Both the position numbers and the translations under genes were made by a program. Below the pieces are notes generated by a model. It ran no database searches and was not told the DNA's origin. It was given only the letters and a program-made list of their open reading frames with translations. Positions 23,944-31,620 of a stretch of DNA of 47,083 nucleotides are shown piece by piece. Origin of the DNA: Candidatus Pacearchaeota archaeon (GTDB lineage: Archaea; Nanobdellota; Nanobdellia; Pacearchaeales; GW2011-AR1); NCBI GenBank assembly GCA_023132255.1, contig JAGLYK010000006.1, positions 1 through 47,083 on the forward strand, read 5' to 3'. Position 1 is the stretch's first letter. Each line of letters begins with the position of its first letter.

Positions 23944-26313
23944 TCAAACCAACCCATGAGCAACAATCAAATCCTTTTCAAAATCTTTTAAACTCTTTGG
24001 AATCTTAATTCCAGATATTTCATTTCTTAAACTAATGCTTTTGTCTTTTTTCTTTTTCCAAACCTTGCTGTTGAAGTTTACAAGTTCGTCAATTAATTTT
24101 AAATTGCTTTTGGGTTTTTTTGCTTTTGGAAATTCTTGTTTAAGCAAATTAATTTTTTTCTCTTTGGCAATTGTTGTTGTAATTTGAGGGATAATTGGAT
24201 ATGCTAATGTTAAAAATCTTTCAAGCAAGAAATGAAGAGTGTATTTAGCAGAGTCGCTTTCCTTTTTTGTGAATTTTTTATTTTGGTTATAAGCTCTGCT
24301 CTTGACAAGTTCAATATAATGCGAGGCAAAAATTTCCCATAAAAAATTTCTGAGTTTCAAGGCAGGATGATGAAAATTATATTTTGCATATTTTTTGTCT
24401 GAAAATTCTGTAAGCTCCTCAATATAATTTATAAATAATTCATCAAATTTTTCAGTCTTTGGCTTTTGCTTTGGCTTGTCAAATAACATTACAAATTTTG
24501 AGACATTTAATATTTTATTAAGTGTCTTTTTTTCAGAATCAATTCTTTGTGGTGAAACACTTAAATCTTGCTTGGACAAATCTCCTTCTGTAGCCGCCCA
24601 GAACCTTATGGCTTCTGCACCAGATTGCTCAACGATTTTTTGAGGGTTAATAATATTCCCAAGAGATTTAGACATTTTTCTGGCTTTTTCATCTAATAAA
24701 TGCTGGTGGACCCAGACATCTTTAAAACAAGGTTGTCCTGTTTCCAAATATCCTCTTAAAAGAGTATAATAAAGCCAGGTTCTAACAATTTCTTTGCCCT
24801 GTGGTCTTAAAGTTGCAGGATAAGCTTTTTTGAAAAATTCATTATCCTGTTTATATTTTAAAATATATAATTCAGAAATTGATGAGTCCATCCATGTGTC
24901 AAAAATTCTTTCTTCTCCAGTCCATTTGTGTTTGAAATCTTTGACTTTTCCAATTATTTTTCCATTGTCCAGAACATCTGCATTTTCCGGAACTTTTTCT
25001 TTCCATGGTTTATAGTATTTTCCTTGCTGTGGAACAGCAACCAAACCATTTTCAGAATACCATAAAGGGATTTCAGTAGCATAAAATCTTCTTCTTGAAA
25101 TAGGCCAGTCAATTGAAATTGAATCAATCCAGTCTTCAAGAATTTTTCTGGAGCTTTCCGGATAAAAATTAATTTTTTTAGAAATCTTTCTGATTTCTTC
25201 TTTGAATTCTAATTGTTTTAAATAAAACTCAGGCATTTCAATGAATTCAATTTCTGCTCCAGACCTTTCAGAAATAGGGGTCCTGTGAGTTATTTTTTCC
25301 TGTTTAAATAATAAATTTTTTTCTTTCAGTTTTTCAATAATTTTTTTTCTTGCTTCCTTGATTTTTAATCCTTGCAAAAACCCGGCATTTTTATTCATGG
25401 TTCCATCTTGGTTAATTGCAATAACAGGTTTTAATTTTTGTTCTCTAAAAAATTGAATGTCAGATAAATCTCCTGCAGAACACATCATAACAATTCCTGT
25501 GGCTTTTTCAGGGTCTGCTAAAGGATGCGCCTTGATTGGAATTTCTTTTTTAAATAAAGGAGAGATGGCGGTTTTTCCTTTAAGATGTTTATGTTTTTCA
25601 TCTTTAGGATTAAAAATTATCATTCCGCAAGTGCAGATTAATTCCGGTCTTGTAGTGCCGATAATTATTTCTTTTCCAGTTTCTTTGATTTTCCATTTAA
25701 CATAAACAAATTCCGAGATTAGGTCTTTGTATTCTATTTCAGAATCTGCAATTGTTGTCTGGAGTTTAGAGTCCCAGTTATTGATTCTAACATCTTCGTA
25801 AATTAATCCTTTTTTGTATAATTCAATAAAAGTTGATTGTGTCAAGGTTCTGTATTCTGGAGAATCTGTTTTGTAAACAGCTCCAATGTGGCTTCCTTCT
25901 TTGTAAGAAGTAAATGAAATCCCCAACTTTGCAAAAGAGTCCTGTGTTTCTTTAGACCCGTCGCTGATTAGTTTCTTGCAATATTCAATGAATTTTTCTC
26001 TTCCAATTTTAAATGGAGAAACTTTGAATTTTTTTTCAGCGCCCATTTCAATAGGCAAACCATTTCTGTCCAGCCCTAAAGGGAACAAAACTTCAAATCC
26101 CTTCATTCTTTTGTATCGTGCAAACATGTCCATGAAACAATAAGTAATTGCCTGGGCAATATGGATTGGCGCATTAACATAAGGTGGGGGAGTGTCGATT
26201 GAATAAATTTCCTTTTTTGTTTTTGGATTAAAATTAAACATCTCAGACTTTTTCCATTTTTCAGTAATCTTTTTTTCTATTTCAGTATTCCAGTTTTTAG
26301 GTAACCCTTTCAT
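23944..26313 (-). CDS. valS: Valyl-tRNA synthetase
   Basis: Charges tRNA-Val. In this 789-aa class I enzyme the HIGH-equivalent is 'PIHIAQA' (about 49-55). The LeuRS/IleRS/ValRS pattern 'FPLGLDRNGLPIE' follows. The editing domain shows 'TTRPELICTCG' near 215, and the KMSKS loop is 'KMSKS' at 546-550. 'DGTMNKNAGFLQGLKI' matches ValRS rather than IleRS or LeuRS. It is shorter than bacterial ValRS and lacks the C-terminal coiled-coil arm, as archaeal-type enzymes do. A 51-bp divergent region separates it from the Sec61-beta gene. Confidence 0.92.
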   Translation of the reverse strand: MKGLPKNWNTEIEKKITEKWKKSEMFNFNPKTKKEIYSIDTPPPYVNAPIHIAQAITYCFMDMFARYKRMKGFEVLFPLGLDRNGLPIEMGAEKKFKVSPFKIGREKFIEYCKKLISDGSKETQDSFAKLGISFTSYKEGSHIGAVYKTDSPEYRTLTQSTFIELYKKGLIYEDVRINNWDSKLQTTIADSEIEYKDLISEFVYVKWKIKETGKEIIIGTTRPELICTCGMIIFNPKDEKHKHLKGKTAISPLFKKEIPIKAHPLADPEKATGIVMMCSAGDLSDIQFFREQKLKPVIAINQDGTMNKNAGFLQGLKIKEARKKIIEKLKEKNLLFKQEKITHRTPISERSGAEIEFIEMPEFYLKQLEFKEEIRKISKKINFYPESSRKILEDWIDSISIDWPISRRRFYATEIPLWYSENGLVAVPQQGKYYKPWKEKVPENADVLDNGKIIGKVKDFKHKWTGEERIFDTWMDSSISELYILKYKQDNEFFKKAYPATLRPQGKEIVRTWLYYTLLRGYLETGQPCFKDVWVHQHLLDEKARKMSKSLGNIINPQKIVEQSGAEAIRFWAATEGDLSKQDLSVSPQRIDSEKKTLNKILNVSKFVMLFDKPKQKPKTEKFDELFINYIEELTEFSDKKYAKYNFHHPALKLRNFLWEIFASHYIELVKSRAYNQNKKFTKKESDSAKYTLHFLLERFLTLAYPIIPQITTTIAKEKKINLLKQEFPKAKKPKSNLKLIDELVNFNSKVWKKKKDKSISLRNEISGIKIPKSLKDFEKDLIVAHGLV

Positions 26314-26364
26314 ATATTTTTACCATCAAGAAACTTTTAAAAACTATCTATCTATAAAATAATC

Positions 26365-26526
26365 ATGGCTCAAGATACACAAGTCCAGATGCCCGGCGGA
26401 TTCGGCGGGTTAATGAGGTTCAGCGAAGAATACTCAAGCAGGTTCAGTTTAAAACCAACGCATGTAATTGTATTTATAATTTTGATAATTGTTTTTAGAT
26501 TTTCCTTGGGGGTGTTTTTTGGTTAA
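26365..26526 (+). CDS. Sec61-beta-like preprotein translocase subunit
   Basis: A 53-aa protein: a short Gly-rich cytosolic part ('PGGFGGLMRFSEEYSSRF') then one hydrophobic C-terminal tail-anchor helix (about 31-50). It is the accessory subunit of the SecYEG channel. A gap of 1 bp to the NAC gene suggests joint translation, which links two components acting on nascent chains. A TATA-like CTTTTAAAAAC lies about 30 bp before the ATG. Confidence 0.85.
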   Translation: MAQDTQVQMPGGFGGLMRFSEEYSSRFSLKPTHVIVFIILIIVFRFSLGVFFG

Positions 26527-26527
26527 A

Positions 26528-26857
26528 ATGTTTCCAGGAATGAACCCAAAAAAAATGCAGGCAGTTATGAAGCAAATGGGAATCTCGCAGGACGAGATTG
26601 ACGCTTCAAGAGTTATAATTGAAAAAACAGACAGCACCAGAATAATTATTGAACCTGTTTCTGTGACAAAAATAAAAATGCAGGGACAGGAAACTTTTCA
26701 GATTGCAGGGGAAATCAGGGAAGAAACTTCTGCTCCTGAAATTTCTGAGGAAGATATAAAAACAGTTATGGAAAAAACCAATAAATCTGAAGAAGAAGTG
26801 AGAGAGGTTTTGGAAAGAACAGGGGATTTGGCAGAGGCGATTTTGGAGTTGAGTTGA
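26528..26857 (+). CDS. nac: Nascent polypeptide-associated complex (NAC) protein
   Basis: A 109-aa archaeal NAC: a NAC beta-barrel at about 18-65 ('IIIEPVSVTKIKMQGQETFQIAG') and a C-terminal UBA domain at about 70-108 ('EEDIKTVMEKTNKSEEEVREVLERTGDLAEAILEL'-type, three helices). It binds new chains at the ribosome. I take the ATG at 26528. An upstream in-frame start at 26489 would overlap the Sec61-beta gene. Confidence 0.93.
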   Translation: MFPGMNPKKMQAVMKQMGISQDEIDASRVIIEKTDSTRIIIEPVSVTKIKMQGQETFQIAGEIREETSAPEISEEDIKTVMEKTNKSEEEVREVLERTGDLAEAILELS

Positions 26858-26902
26858 AAGTTGTTTGTTTACTTTTTTTCTAAAAAAGAAGATGCTTTGT
26901 GA

Positions 26903-28180
26903 TTAAGATTCTCTTACTACAAATTCATTCATTGAACAAAAAGTAGTTCCAAAATCGTCTTTTGAAGTTGCGGAATAAAATACATTCCCTCCAGAATCTC
27001 TTGAAGTTGCATCAACATAATAATATTTTTTCCCGTTGTGAGTTACATAACGCTCTGAACCGCCTAAAGTAATTCCATCAACATAAAGAATCCCGACGAT
27101 TGCGTGATAAGAAGTATAATCATGACAAGGTCCAACTAAATAGTGGGCATCGTAGCCAATTTCTCTTAATAACGCTGTCGCCATAACTGCGCTATCTGCA
27201 CAAAGCCCTTCTTTTTTGACAATTGTTTCCATTGGGAAATTTGCCCAATCTGGTAAAGGTTTATCGAAATTTAGTTTTGTGTAATCATAATTAAAAGAAC
27301 GGGAAAATGCAATAGTCATCATTAATTTATCTGCATCATTATATCCTTCTGCATTTGCTAATTGATTCATTATTTGAGCAACTTCTTCTAATTGCGGGTC
27401 TTTTCGATTAATTAAATTTTCTTTGGGCATATTTTCATAAGATGAAATAACATCTTCACTAATTTTTATTTCAAAATTAAGGTTTTGTGGGAACGGACAA
27501 AATCCCCAAATACAATTTTTTCCATAGTACCAATCATAATTAATGTTGTCTGGCAAATATTCAAAAAGAGGGTGATTGTCATAACCATCTAAAACTGTAT
27601 CTCCATCTGTGTCTGGATTATATCTGTCTGTGCCTTTTTGTATTTCCTCATAATCAAAGAAAGCATCGTTGTCGCTGTCGTCTGGTTCGCAAGAATGCTC
27701 TTGGCTATTACAAGTATAATATTGGGGGCAAGATTTATCTTGATATTTTATATCATTTATACAACAATCAAAAGGACATTCAGGTTTAACACATTTGTTT
27801 AAATTTGCATCACAAACTAAACCATTTGAACAACCAGCATCTATACAACAAGTTTCGCTCGTTTCTCCTTCGTCTTTGTATCCATCTCCACAAACAATTG
27901 TATAACATCCTAAATTATCTGATTTTGTTCTATCAGGAAAACAAATTTGGTCAGATTTACAAACACATTTTGAAGGAGTATTTTGGCAATTTTCTCCTTT
28001 ATTATATTTACAAGAAGCATCCTCTTCAAATAAACTCCAAGAAGATTTTTTTGATTCTTCTCCACTTGTTGTAGAAGAAGAATTGCTTGGTTGATAAATA
28101 AAAAATAAAACAATAAGAAAAACAATAATAACAACACTTCCTGCAATATACCAAATATTATTCTTTTTCTTTTTAGCCAT
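26903..28180 (-). CDS. Anchored transglutaminase-like cysteine protein with Cys-rich and TSP3-type repeats
   Basis: Secreted and anchored: a basic N-terminus then one hydrophobic segment (about 9-29). A cysteine-rich region follows (about 57-165, many 'CxxC' and 'CC' pairs), then thrombospondin type 3-like Asp-rich calcium repeats (about 167-203, 'DSDNDAFFD', 'DTDGDTVLDGYDN'), then a transglutaminase-like domain with Cys327 ('EGLCADS'), His359 ('SYHAIVG') and Asp390 ('YYYVDATS'). It may crosslink or cleave proteins outside the cell. The repeats resemble adhesion modules, which suggests surface or host contact. Confidence 0.82.
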   Translation of the reverse strand: MAKKKKNNIWYIAGSVVIIVFLIVLFFIYQPSNSSSTTSGEESKKSSWSLFEEDASCKYNKGENCQNTPSKCVCKSDQICFPDRTKSDNLGCYTIVCGDGYKDEGETSETCCIDAGCSNGLVCDANLNKCVKPECPFDCCINDIKYQDKSCPQYYTCNSQEHSCEPDDSDNDAFFDYEEIQKGTDRYNPDTDGDTVLDGYDNHPLFEYLPDNINYDWYYGKNCIWGFCPFPQNLNFEIKISEDVISSYENMPKENLINRKDPQLEEVAQIMNQLANAEGYNDADKLMMTIAFSRSFNYDYTKLNFDKPLPDWANFPMETIVKKEGLCADSAVMATALLREIGYDAHYLVGPCHDYTSYHAIVGILYVDGITLGGSERYVTHNGKKYYYVDATSRDSGGNVFYSATSKDDFGTTFCSMNEFVVRES

Positions 28181-28315
28181 CTTAAATTAATAGAGAACTA
28201 AAAGTTTAAAAGTTTATCTTTTTCTTTTCTTGGGTTTTCTAAAAATTGTATCTAACTAATTACCAAACTTGATGAGGGCAGTAATAAAATTAAAAGAACT
28301 TAAACCCAAAAATTA

Positions 28316-28891
28316 CTATCTCCAATTCCTTTTAAGACCTTGTCTTTCTTTTATTAAATCTAATAATTTAGAAGTAAACACAAAATCCAAATTATCTAAA
28401 TTTTTCGGATAAAGTGAAATAAACTCAACATCATTTGTTTTATATAATTTCTTTTTATAATCGTAACTTTTGTTTTTATACTCTTTATTGTCTATCATGC
28501 CCCAATATTCAACAAATACTTCAAATTCTGGCAAGAAAAAATCTGGTTCAACCTTGACTGAAAGAAAAGGGATTGTAATACCAAAAAAAGTTTTGTTTAA
28601 TTTAATAACAGGGTGATGACGATAAATTATGTTCTTTCTTTTAAAATAGTTCGCGATAATTTCTTCTTTTTGTGAATCATAATGATTTTTCTTATATGGT
28701 TTGATTATTTCATATTTTCTTTTTGTTTCTCCTATAAATACTAAAATTGAAAATATTATAAATAAGTAACCAAACCCTTTAATTGCTTCTATCAAATCTT
28801 TTTGTTTTGAAAAAACCATTAACAAACCTATAAGAAAAAAGAATATTGCTCCTTGCTGTCTTGTTGAAAGTATTTTAAGGAATTTTCCCAT
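28316..28891 (-). CDS. Membrane-tethered PD-(D/E)XK nuclease-like protein
   Basis: Two hydrophobic segments at about 14-27 and 39-53, then a soluble domain at about 72-175 with the DUF559/Vsr-like PD-(D/E)XK pattern: Glu76/Glu77, 'EPDFFL' (Asp117) and 'VFVEYWG' (Glu128), then Lys139/141/146. The usual ExK becomes E-x-W, with the lysine probably supplied further on. The domain is at the C-terminal end of two membrane helices, which suggests that the nuclease is held at the membrane. DNA uptake or defence is possible. Confidence 0.6.
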   Translation of the reverse strand: MGKFLKILSTRQQGAIFFFLIGLLMVFSKQKDLIEAIKGFGYLFIIFSILVFIGETKRKYEIIKPYKKNHYDSQKEEIIANYFKRKNIIYRHHPVIKLNKTFFGITIPFLSVKVEPDFFLPEFEVFVEYWGMIDNKEYKNKSYDYKKKLYKTNDVEFISLYPKNLDNLDFVFTSKLLDLIKERQGLKRNWR

Positions 28892-29051
28892 GTTATTTTG
28901 TTATATTTTTGATTATATAAATTTATTGAAATGAATTTCAATTTGTATTTACTTTAACCTCAAAATAATTTCTTCTTCCACCACCAACAAATATAATAAT
29001 TCTAAACACTTCTAAATAATATGGTAATTAAAAGAAAAACCTTAAATGCCT

Positions 29052-29200
29052 TTCATGCGACTTCCATGAGTGTTATAAAAAGTCGCACACCTGAACAAAA
29101 AGAGAAGGTTAAGCCGAGCGATTTCGTGGTAGGGACAAATGAAAATAAATCCCCCGTGCGAAGTCGGGAGTTAAGGAAACCGCAGGTGTCCTCGCATGGA
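29052..29200 (+). promoter_or_regulatory. Structured leader RNA, candidate translational switch
   Basis: Hairpin 1 pairs TGCGACTT (29056-29063) with AAGTCGCA (29080-29087). CATGCGA (29054-29060) can instead pair with TCGCATG (29192-29198), which contains the ATG (29196) of the following gene, so the two are exclusive. A stem ACACCTG (29087-29093) to CAGGTGT (29183-29189) covers the Shine-Dalgarno AGGTG. Inside lies a hairpin GATTTCG/CGAAGTC (29120-29165) within a GGTT/AACC stem. A TATA-like CTAAATAAT near 29012 would start the RNA at about 29040. I cannot match it to a named riboswitch. Confidence 0.6.
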
Positions 29201-29654
29201 TAAATTCCTTGAAAATCTTGAAGAAGCACACAAGATAATCTCCATTGCTGACCACATGCTTTATGTAACCTTTCCTTTGATTCAAGACAAAAAACTTTTG
29301 TTAAAAATTCTACTAGACACAAAAATTGCAATTTCCAAGTGCATTAGTTCTGTCCTCCAATACGAATATCTTTACAAAAGAATAAAACTTTGCAATGACC
29401 CAAAAACAAATTTCAGGACATTTACAGAAAAATGTGCCAAGAGATATAATATTACAGAACAAGAAATTAGATTAATCGCGGAATTATTTGATGTTGTAGA
29501 AGAGCATAAAAAAAGTTCAATGGAATTTATGAAAAATGAAAAAATTGTAATTCTTTCCCAAAATTTACAGCAAAAAATAGTAACAATTGAAAAAGTCAAG
29601 GAATTTTTAATATTAGCAAAAAATATTTTGGAAAAAATTAAAAAAACAGTTTAA
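29196..29654 (+). CDS. Helical hypothetical protein (paralogue 1)
   Basis: Not recognised beyond kinship with the next gene. The shared segment is 'ADHMLYVTFPLIQDKK' against 'ADHLLYVSLKYTKTCD'. At 152 aa it is predicted all-helical with a Lys-rich C-terminus, and has no membrane segment or signal. Its start codon and Shine-Dalgarno are covered by the leader RNA described at 29052-29200. It is the first of three genes ending with a ParA/MinD ATPase. Confidence 0.75.
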   Translation: MDKFLENLEEAHKIISIADHMLYVTFPLIQDKKLLLKILLDTKIAISKCISSVLQYEYLYKRIKLCNDPKTNFRTFTEKCAKRYNITEQEIRLIAELFDVVEEHKKSSMEFMKNEKIVILSQNLQQKIVTIEKVKEFLILAKNILEKIKKTV

Positions 29655-29671
29655 AGAGAACTTTTTCCTGT

Positions 29672-29781
29672 AACTTTGCTCTTTTGTTTTTGTGAAGTTG
29701 CCTAGTAAACCTTTTGTGTTGTTGTTTATCCTGAATTCTTAGGAAATCAACTTTGCAAAAATAGAATAGCAAAGTTGCCTA
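29672..29781 (+). repeat. Two 33-bp hairpin repeats before paralogue 2
   Basis: Unit 1 (29672-29704) and unit 2 (29749-29781) each begin AACTTTGC and end AAGTTGCCTA, 44 bp apart. Unit 2 also pairs AACTTTGC with GCAAAGTT perfectly. The TATA-like TAAATATAAAA (29786-29796) follows unit 2 at once, so the pair could be an operator. T-rich DNA between 29660 and 29720 could also terminate the upstream transcript. Confidence 0.55.
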
Positions 29782-29841
29782 AAGATAAATATAAAAAGCC
29801 TCTGTTCCTAATGGGGTATAGTTCTAATTCATTAGATTAAC

Positions 29842-30282
29842 ATGGAAGAAATAATTCAGGAAAAAATAAGTGCAGACCATCTCCTTTATGTTAGCTTAAA
29901 ATATACAAAAACCTGTGATGTGATACTAAACCTCATTCGAAGGTGGAGGAGAATGATTGAAGTGAGTATCAACGAAATATTAAAACACGCCGAGAAAAAA
30001 AAGAAAATATCTTCAGTTCCTTTGAATCCCATAGGAAAAATAGAAGAGGTAAAAAAATTATTCAAGAAGAATAAAGATTTCTTGCAAGTCATAGAAATGT
30101 ATGAGATGTTCAGAAAAATTGAAGAATTAAAAAAAGAACGAACAGGCGAGTTCAGGAAAAACGTTAACTTGAAAATATTTTACAGAGGGAAAGAAATAAA
30201 TGTAAATTTGGAACAACTAAAAATATATGCAGAAATGTTGGAAAAGTTTATAAGTACAACAAAGCAATTTCTTCTATTATAA
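29842..30282 (+). CDS. Helical hypothetical protein (paralogue 2)
   Basis: A paralogue of the previous gene, 146 aa. It has 'SADHLLYVSLKYTKTCDVI' (about 10-28) and a charged, helical remainder, with a short stretch 'VNLKIFYRGKEINVNLEQL' that may form two beta strands. It is followed 18 bp later by the ParA/MinD gene. Its own TATA box and short leader (about 20 nt) separate its start from the upstream gene. A role with the ATPase is inferred from linkage. Confidence 0.75.
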   Translation: MEEIIQEKISADHLLYVSLKYTKTCDVILNLIRRWRRMIEVSINEILKHAEKKKKISSVPLNPIGKIEEVKKLFKKNKDFLQVIEMYEMFRKIEELKKERTGEFRKNVNLKIFYRGKEINVNLEQLKIYAEMLEKFISTTKQFLLL

Positions 30283-30299
30283 AGATTATATTCTTTAAA

Positions 30300-31076
30300 A
30301 TGTCAAAAATAATTGTCATTACATCTGGTAAAGGGGGTGTTGGAAAAACTACCTCTGCAATAAATCTAGGAGCAGCCATAAATTATTTTGGTAAAGACTC
30401 ATTAATTATCGACGGAAATCTCTCCACACCAAACATTGGAATCCATTTAAATTCCCCAGAAGTCCCGATAAATCTAAACCATGTGTTGTTAAATAAAGCA
30501 GAACCTTTCGAGGCTGTTTATGAACATGAATCAGGAATAAAAATCATGCCCTCATCTTTATCAATAAAAGAACTGAAAAAAATACAGCCAAAAAAAATAA
30601 AAGATTTTAAAAAAGATTTTAAGGAACTTTCAGAATATATTATTATTGACAGTGCTGCAGGACTTGGCGATGAAGCAATATCTGCAATTGAAATAGCTGA
30701 TGAATTAATAGTAGTTACAAATCCTGAAATGCCTGCAATCACTGACGCATTAAAAACAATCAAGATTGCAGAGCAGTTAAAAAAACCAGTCAAAGGAGTG
30801 ATAATAACAAGAGTCAAAAAAAATAAAATAGAAATGCCCCCTGAAACAGTAAAAGAAATGCTGGAAACCCCTGTTCTTGGAATGGTTCCGGAAGACATAG
30901 ATATTCAAAAATCCTTAAGTCTGCGGGACACTGTTGTCCATACTTTTCCAAAAAGCAAGTCAGCAAGAGCATACAAGGAAATTGCAGCAAGAATTTTAGA
31001 TGTAGAATATGATTCTAAAAAAGACAGGGAAAAATTAATTAAAAGAGTTCTTCAAAAGCTGGGATTAAGTAGTTAA
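30300..31076 (+). CDS. ParA/MinD-type ATPase
   Basis: A 258-aa deviant-Walker ATPase. 'GKGGVGKTT' (10-18) is the deviant Walker A with signature Lys11. 'LIIDGNLSTPNIG' (35-47) is switch I with Asp39, and 'IIIDSAAGLGDEA' (about 114-126) is the Walker B region with Asp117. Closest in type to MinD-family partners in archaea that position chromosomes, chemosensory arrays or cell surface structures. No ParB-like gene is next to it. The two helical paralogues upstream are the best candidates for partners. Confidence 0.9.
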   Translation: MSKIIVITSGKGGVGKTTSAINLGAAINYFGKDSLIIDGNLSTPNIGIHLNSPEVPINLNHVLLNKAEPFEAVYEHESGIKIMPSSLSIKELKKIQPKKIKDFKKDFKELSEYIIIDSAAGLGDEAISAIEIADELIVVTNPEMPAITDALKTIKIAEQLKKPVKGVIITRVKKNKIEMPPETVKEMLETPVLGMVPEDIDIQKSLSLRDTVVHTFPKSKSARAYKEIAARILDVEYDSKKDREKLIKRVLQKLGLSS

Positions 31077-31412
31077 TCACTTGATTTTACTACCAACTTC
31101 AACATCTTTATCTGGTTTAATTAATTTGACTTTTGATTCATCGTTGCTAACAGAAGCTAAAACCATTCCCTGACTTTCAATTCCCCGCAATTTCCGAGGA
31201 GCAAGATTTACAAACAAAATTATTTTTTTACCAACTAATTCTTCTTTTGAATAATAAGCTTTTAAACCAGCACAAACAGTTCTTTTTTCAGAACCAATAT
31301 CCACAAAAAGTTTGAAAAGTTTGTCAGCACCTTTAATGTTTTCAACTTCCAAAATTTTTCCAACTCTTAAGTCAAGTTTTTCCCAATCTTCAAAATTAAT
31401 TATGTTTTCCAT
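31077..31412 (-). CDS. MetRS beta subunit (tRNA-binding EMAPII/Trbp111 domain)
   Basis: The separate tRNA-binding domain of methionyl-tRNA synthetase, 111 aa. The OB-fold core 'WEKLDLRVGKILEVENIKGADKLFKL' (about 9-34) and 'VCAGLKAYYSKEELVGKKII' are typical. Bacterial MetRS often carries it fused at the C-terminus, whereas here it is a third cistron behind metG and a 68-aa gene. It ends 1 bp after the convergent ParA gene and starts 1 bp after the upstream stop. Confidence 0.9.
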   Translation of the reverse strand: MENIINFEDWEKLDLRVGKILEVENIKGADKLFKLFVDIGSEKRTVCAGLKAYYSKEELVGKKIILFVNLAPRKLRGIESQGMVLASVSNDESKVKLIKPDKDVEVGSKIK

Positions 31413-31619
31413 TTAAACAAACACCCCATAATATTTAAGAGATATTAATGGCTCTAATCTCGGAACATGATCTCTTTGAATTTTTTGAAAACCATTATCT
31501 TGTGAATAAAGTCTTTTCAAATACCTTATTTCTATTCCCTCTTTATTAACTTCTTTTTCTAATTTTTTTAAGGATGAATTAAAATTCAGAGAATTTTCGC
31601 TTTCTAATTCTTTTTTCAT
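31413..31619 (-). CDS. Small basic protein in the metG operon (68 aa)
   Basis: Not recognised. I take the ATG at 31619, just after the metG stop at 31621. An earlier in-frame start lies inside metG. The 68 aa are charged and helical ('SLKKLEKEVNKEGIEI') and end in 'ISLKYYGVFV'. The start is adjacent to the MetRS stop and its stop touches the beta-subunit start, so it is translated as part of the MetRS operon. It could stabilise the split enzyme. A frameshifted fragment is not supported, because the upstream MetRS is complete. Confidence 0.6.
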   Translation of the reverse strand: MKKELESENSLNFNSSLKKLEKEVNKEGIEIRYLKRLYSQDNGFQKIQRDHVPRLEPLISLKYYGVFV

Positions 31620-31620
31620 T

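Noticed and set aside
26489-26527. Longer start for NAC at 26489
   Set aside because: It would lie inside the Sec61-beta gene and adds a non-conserved peptide; ATG 26528 matches the family start.
28270-28408. A 45-codon plus-strand frame over the nuclease gene end
   Set aside because: It overlaps the coding end of the minus-strand PD-(D/E)XK gene and shows no domain; most likely a shadow frame.
29052-29200. Hammerhead or other known self-cleaving ribozyme, H/ACA RNA, or RNase P RNA in the leader
   Set aside because: The CUGAUGA/GAAA core is missing, the H/ACA end motif is weak (only ATA after the last stem), and RNase P signature segments are absent.
29021-29331. Short frames on both strands across the leader (29021-29203 plus, 29053-29331 minus)
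   Set aside because: They run through the paired arms of the leader RNA, have no recognisable domain, and overlap the start of a better-supported gene.
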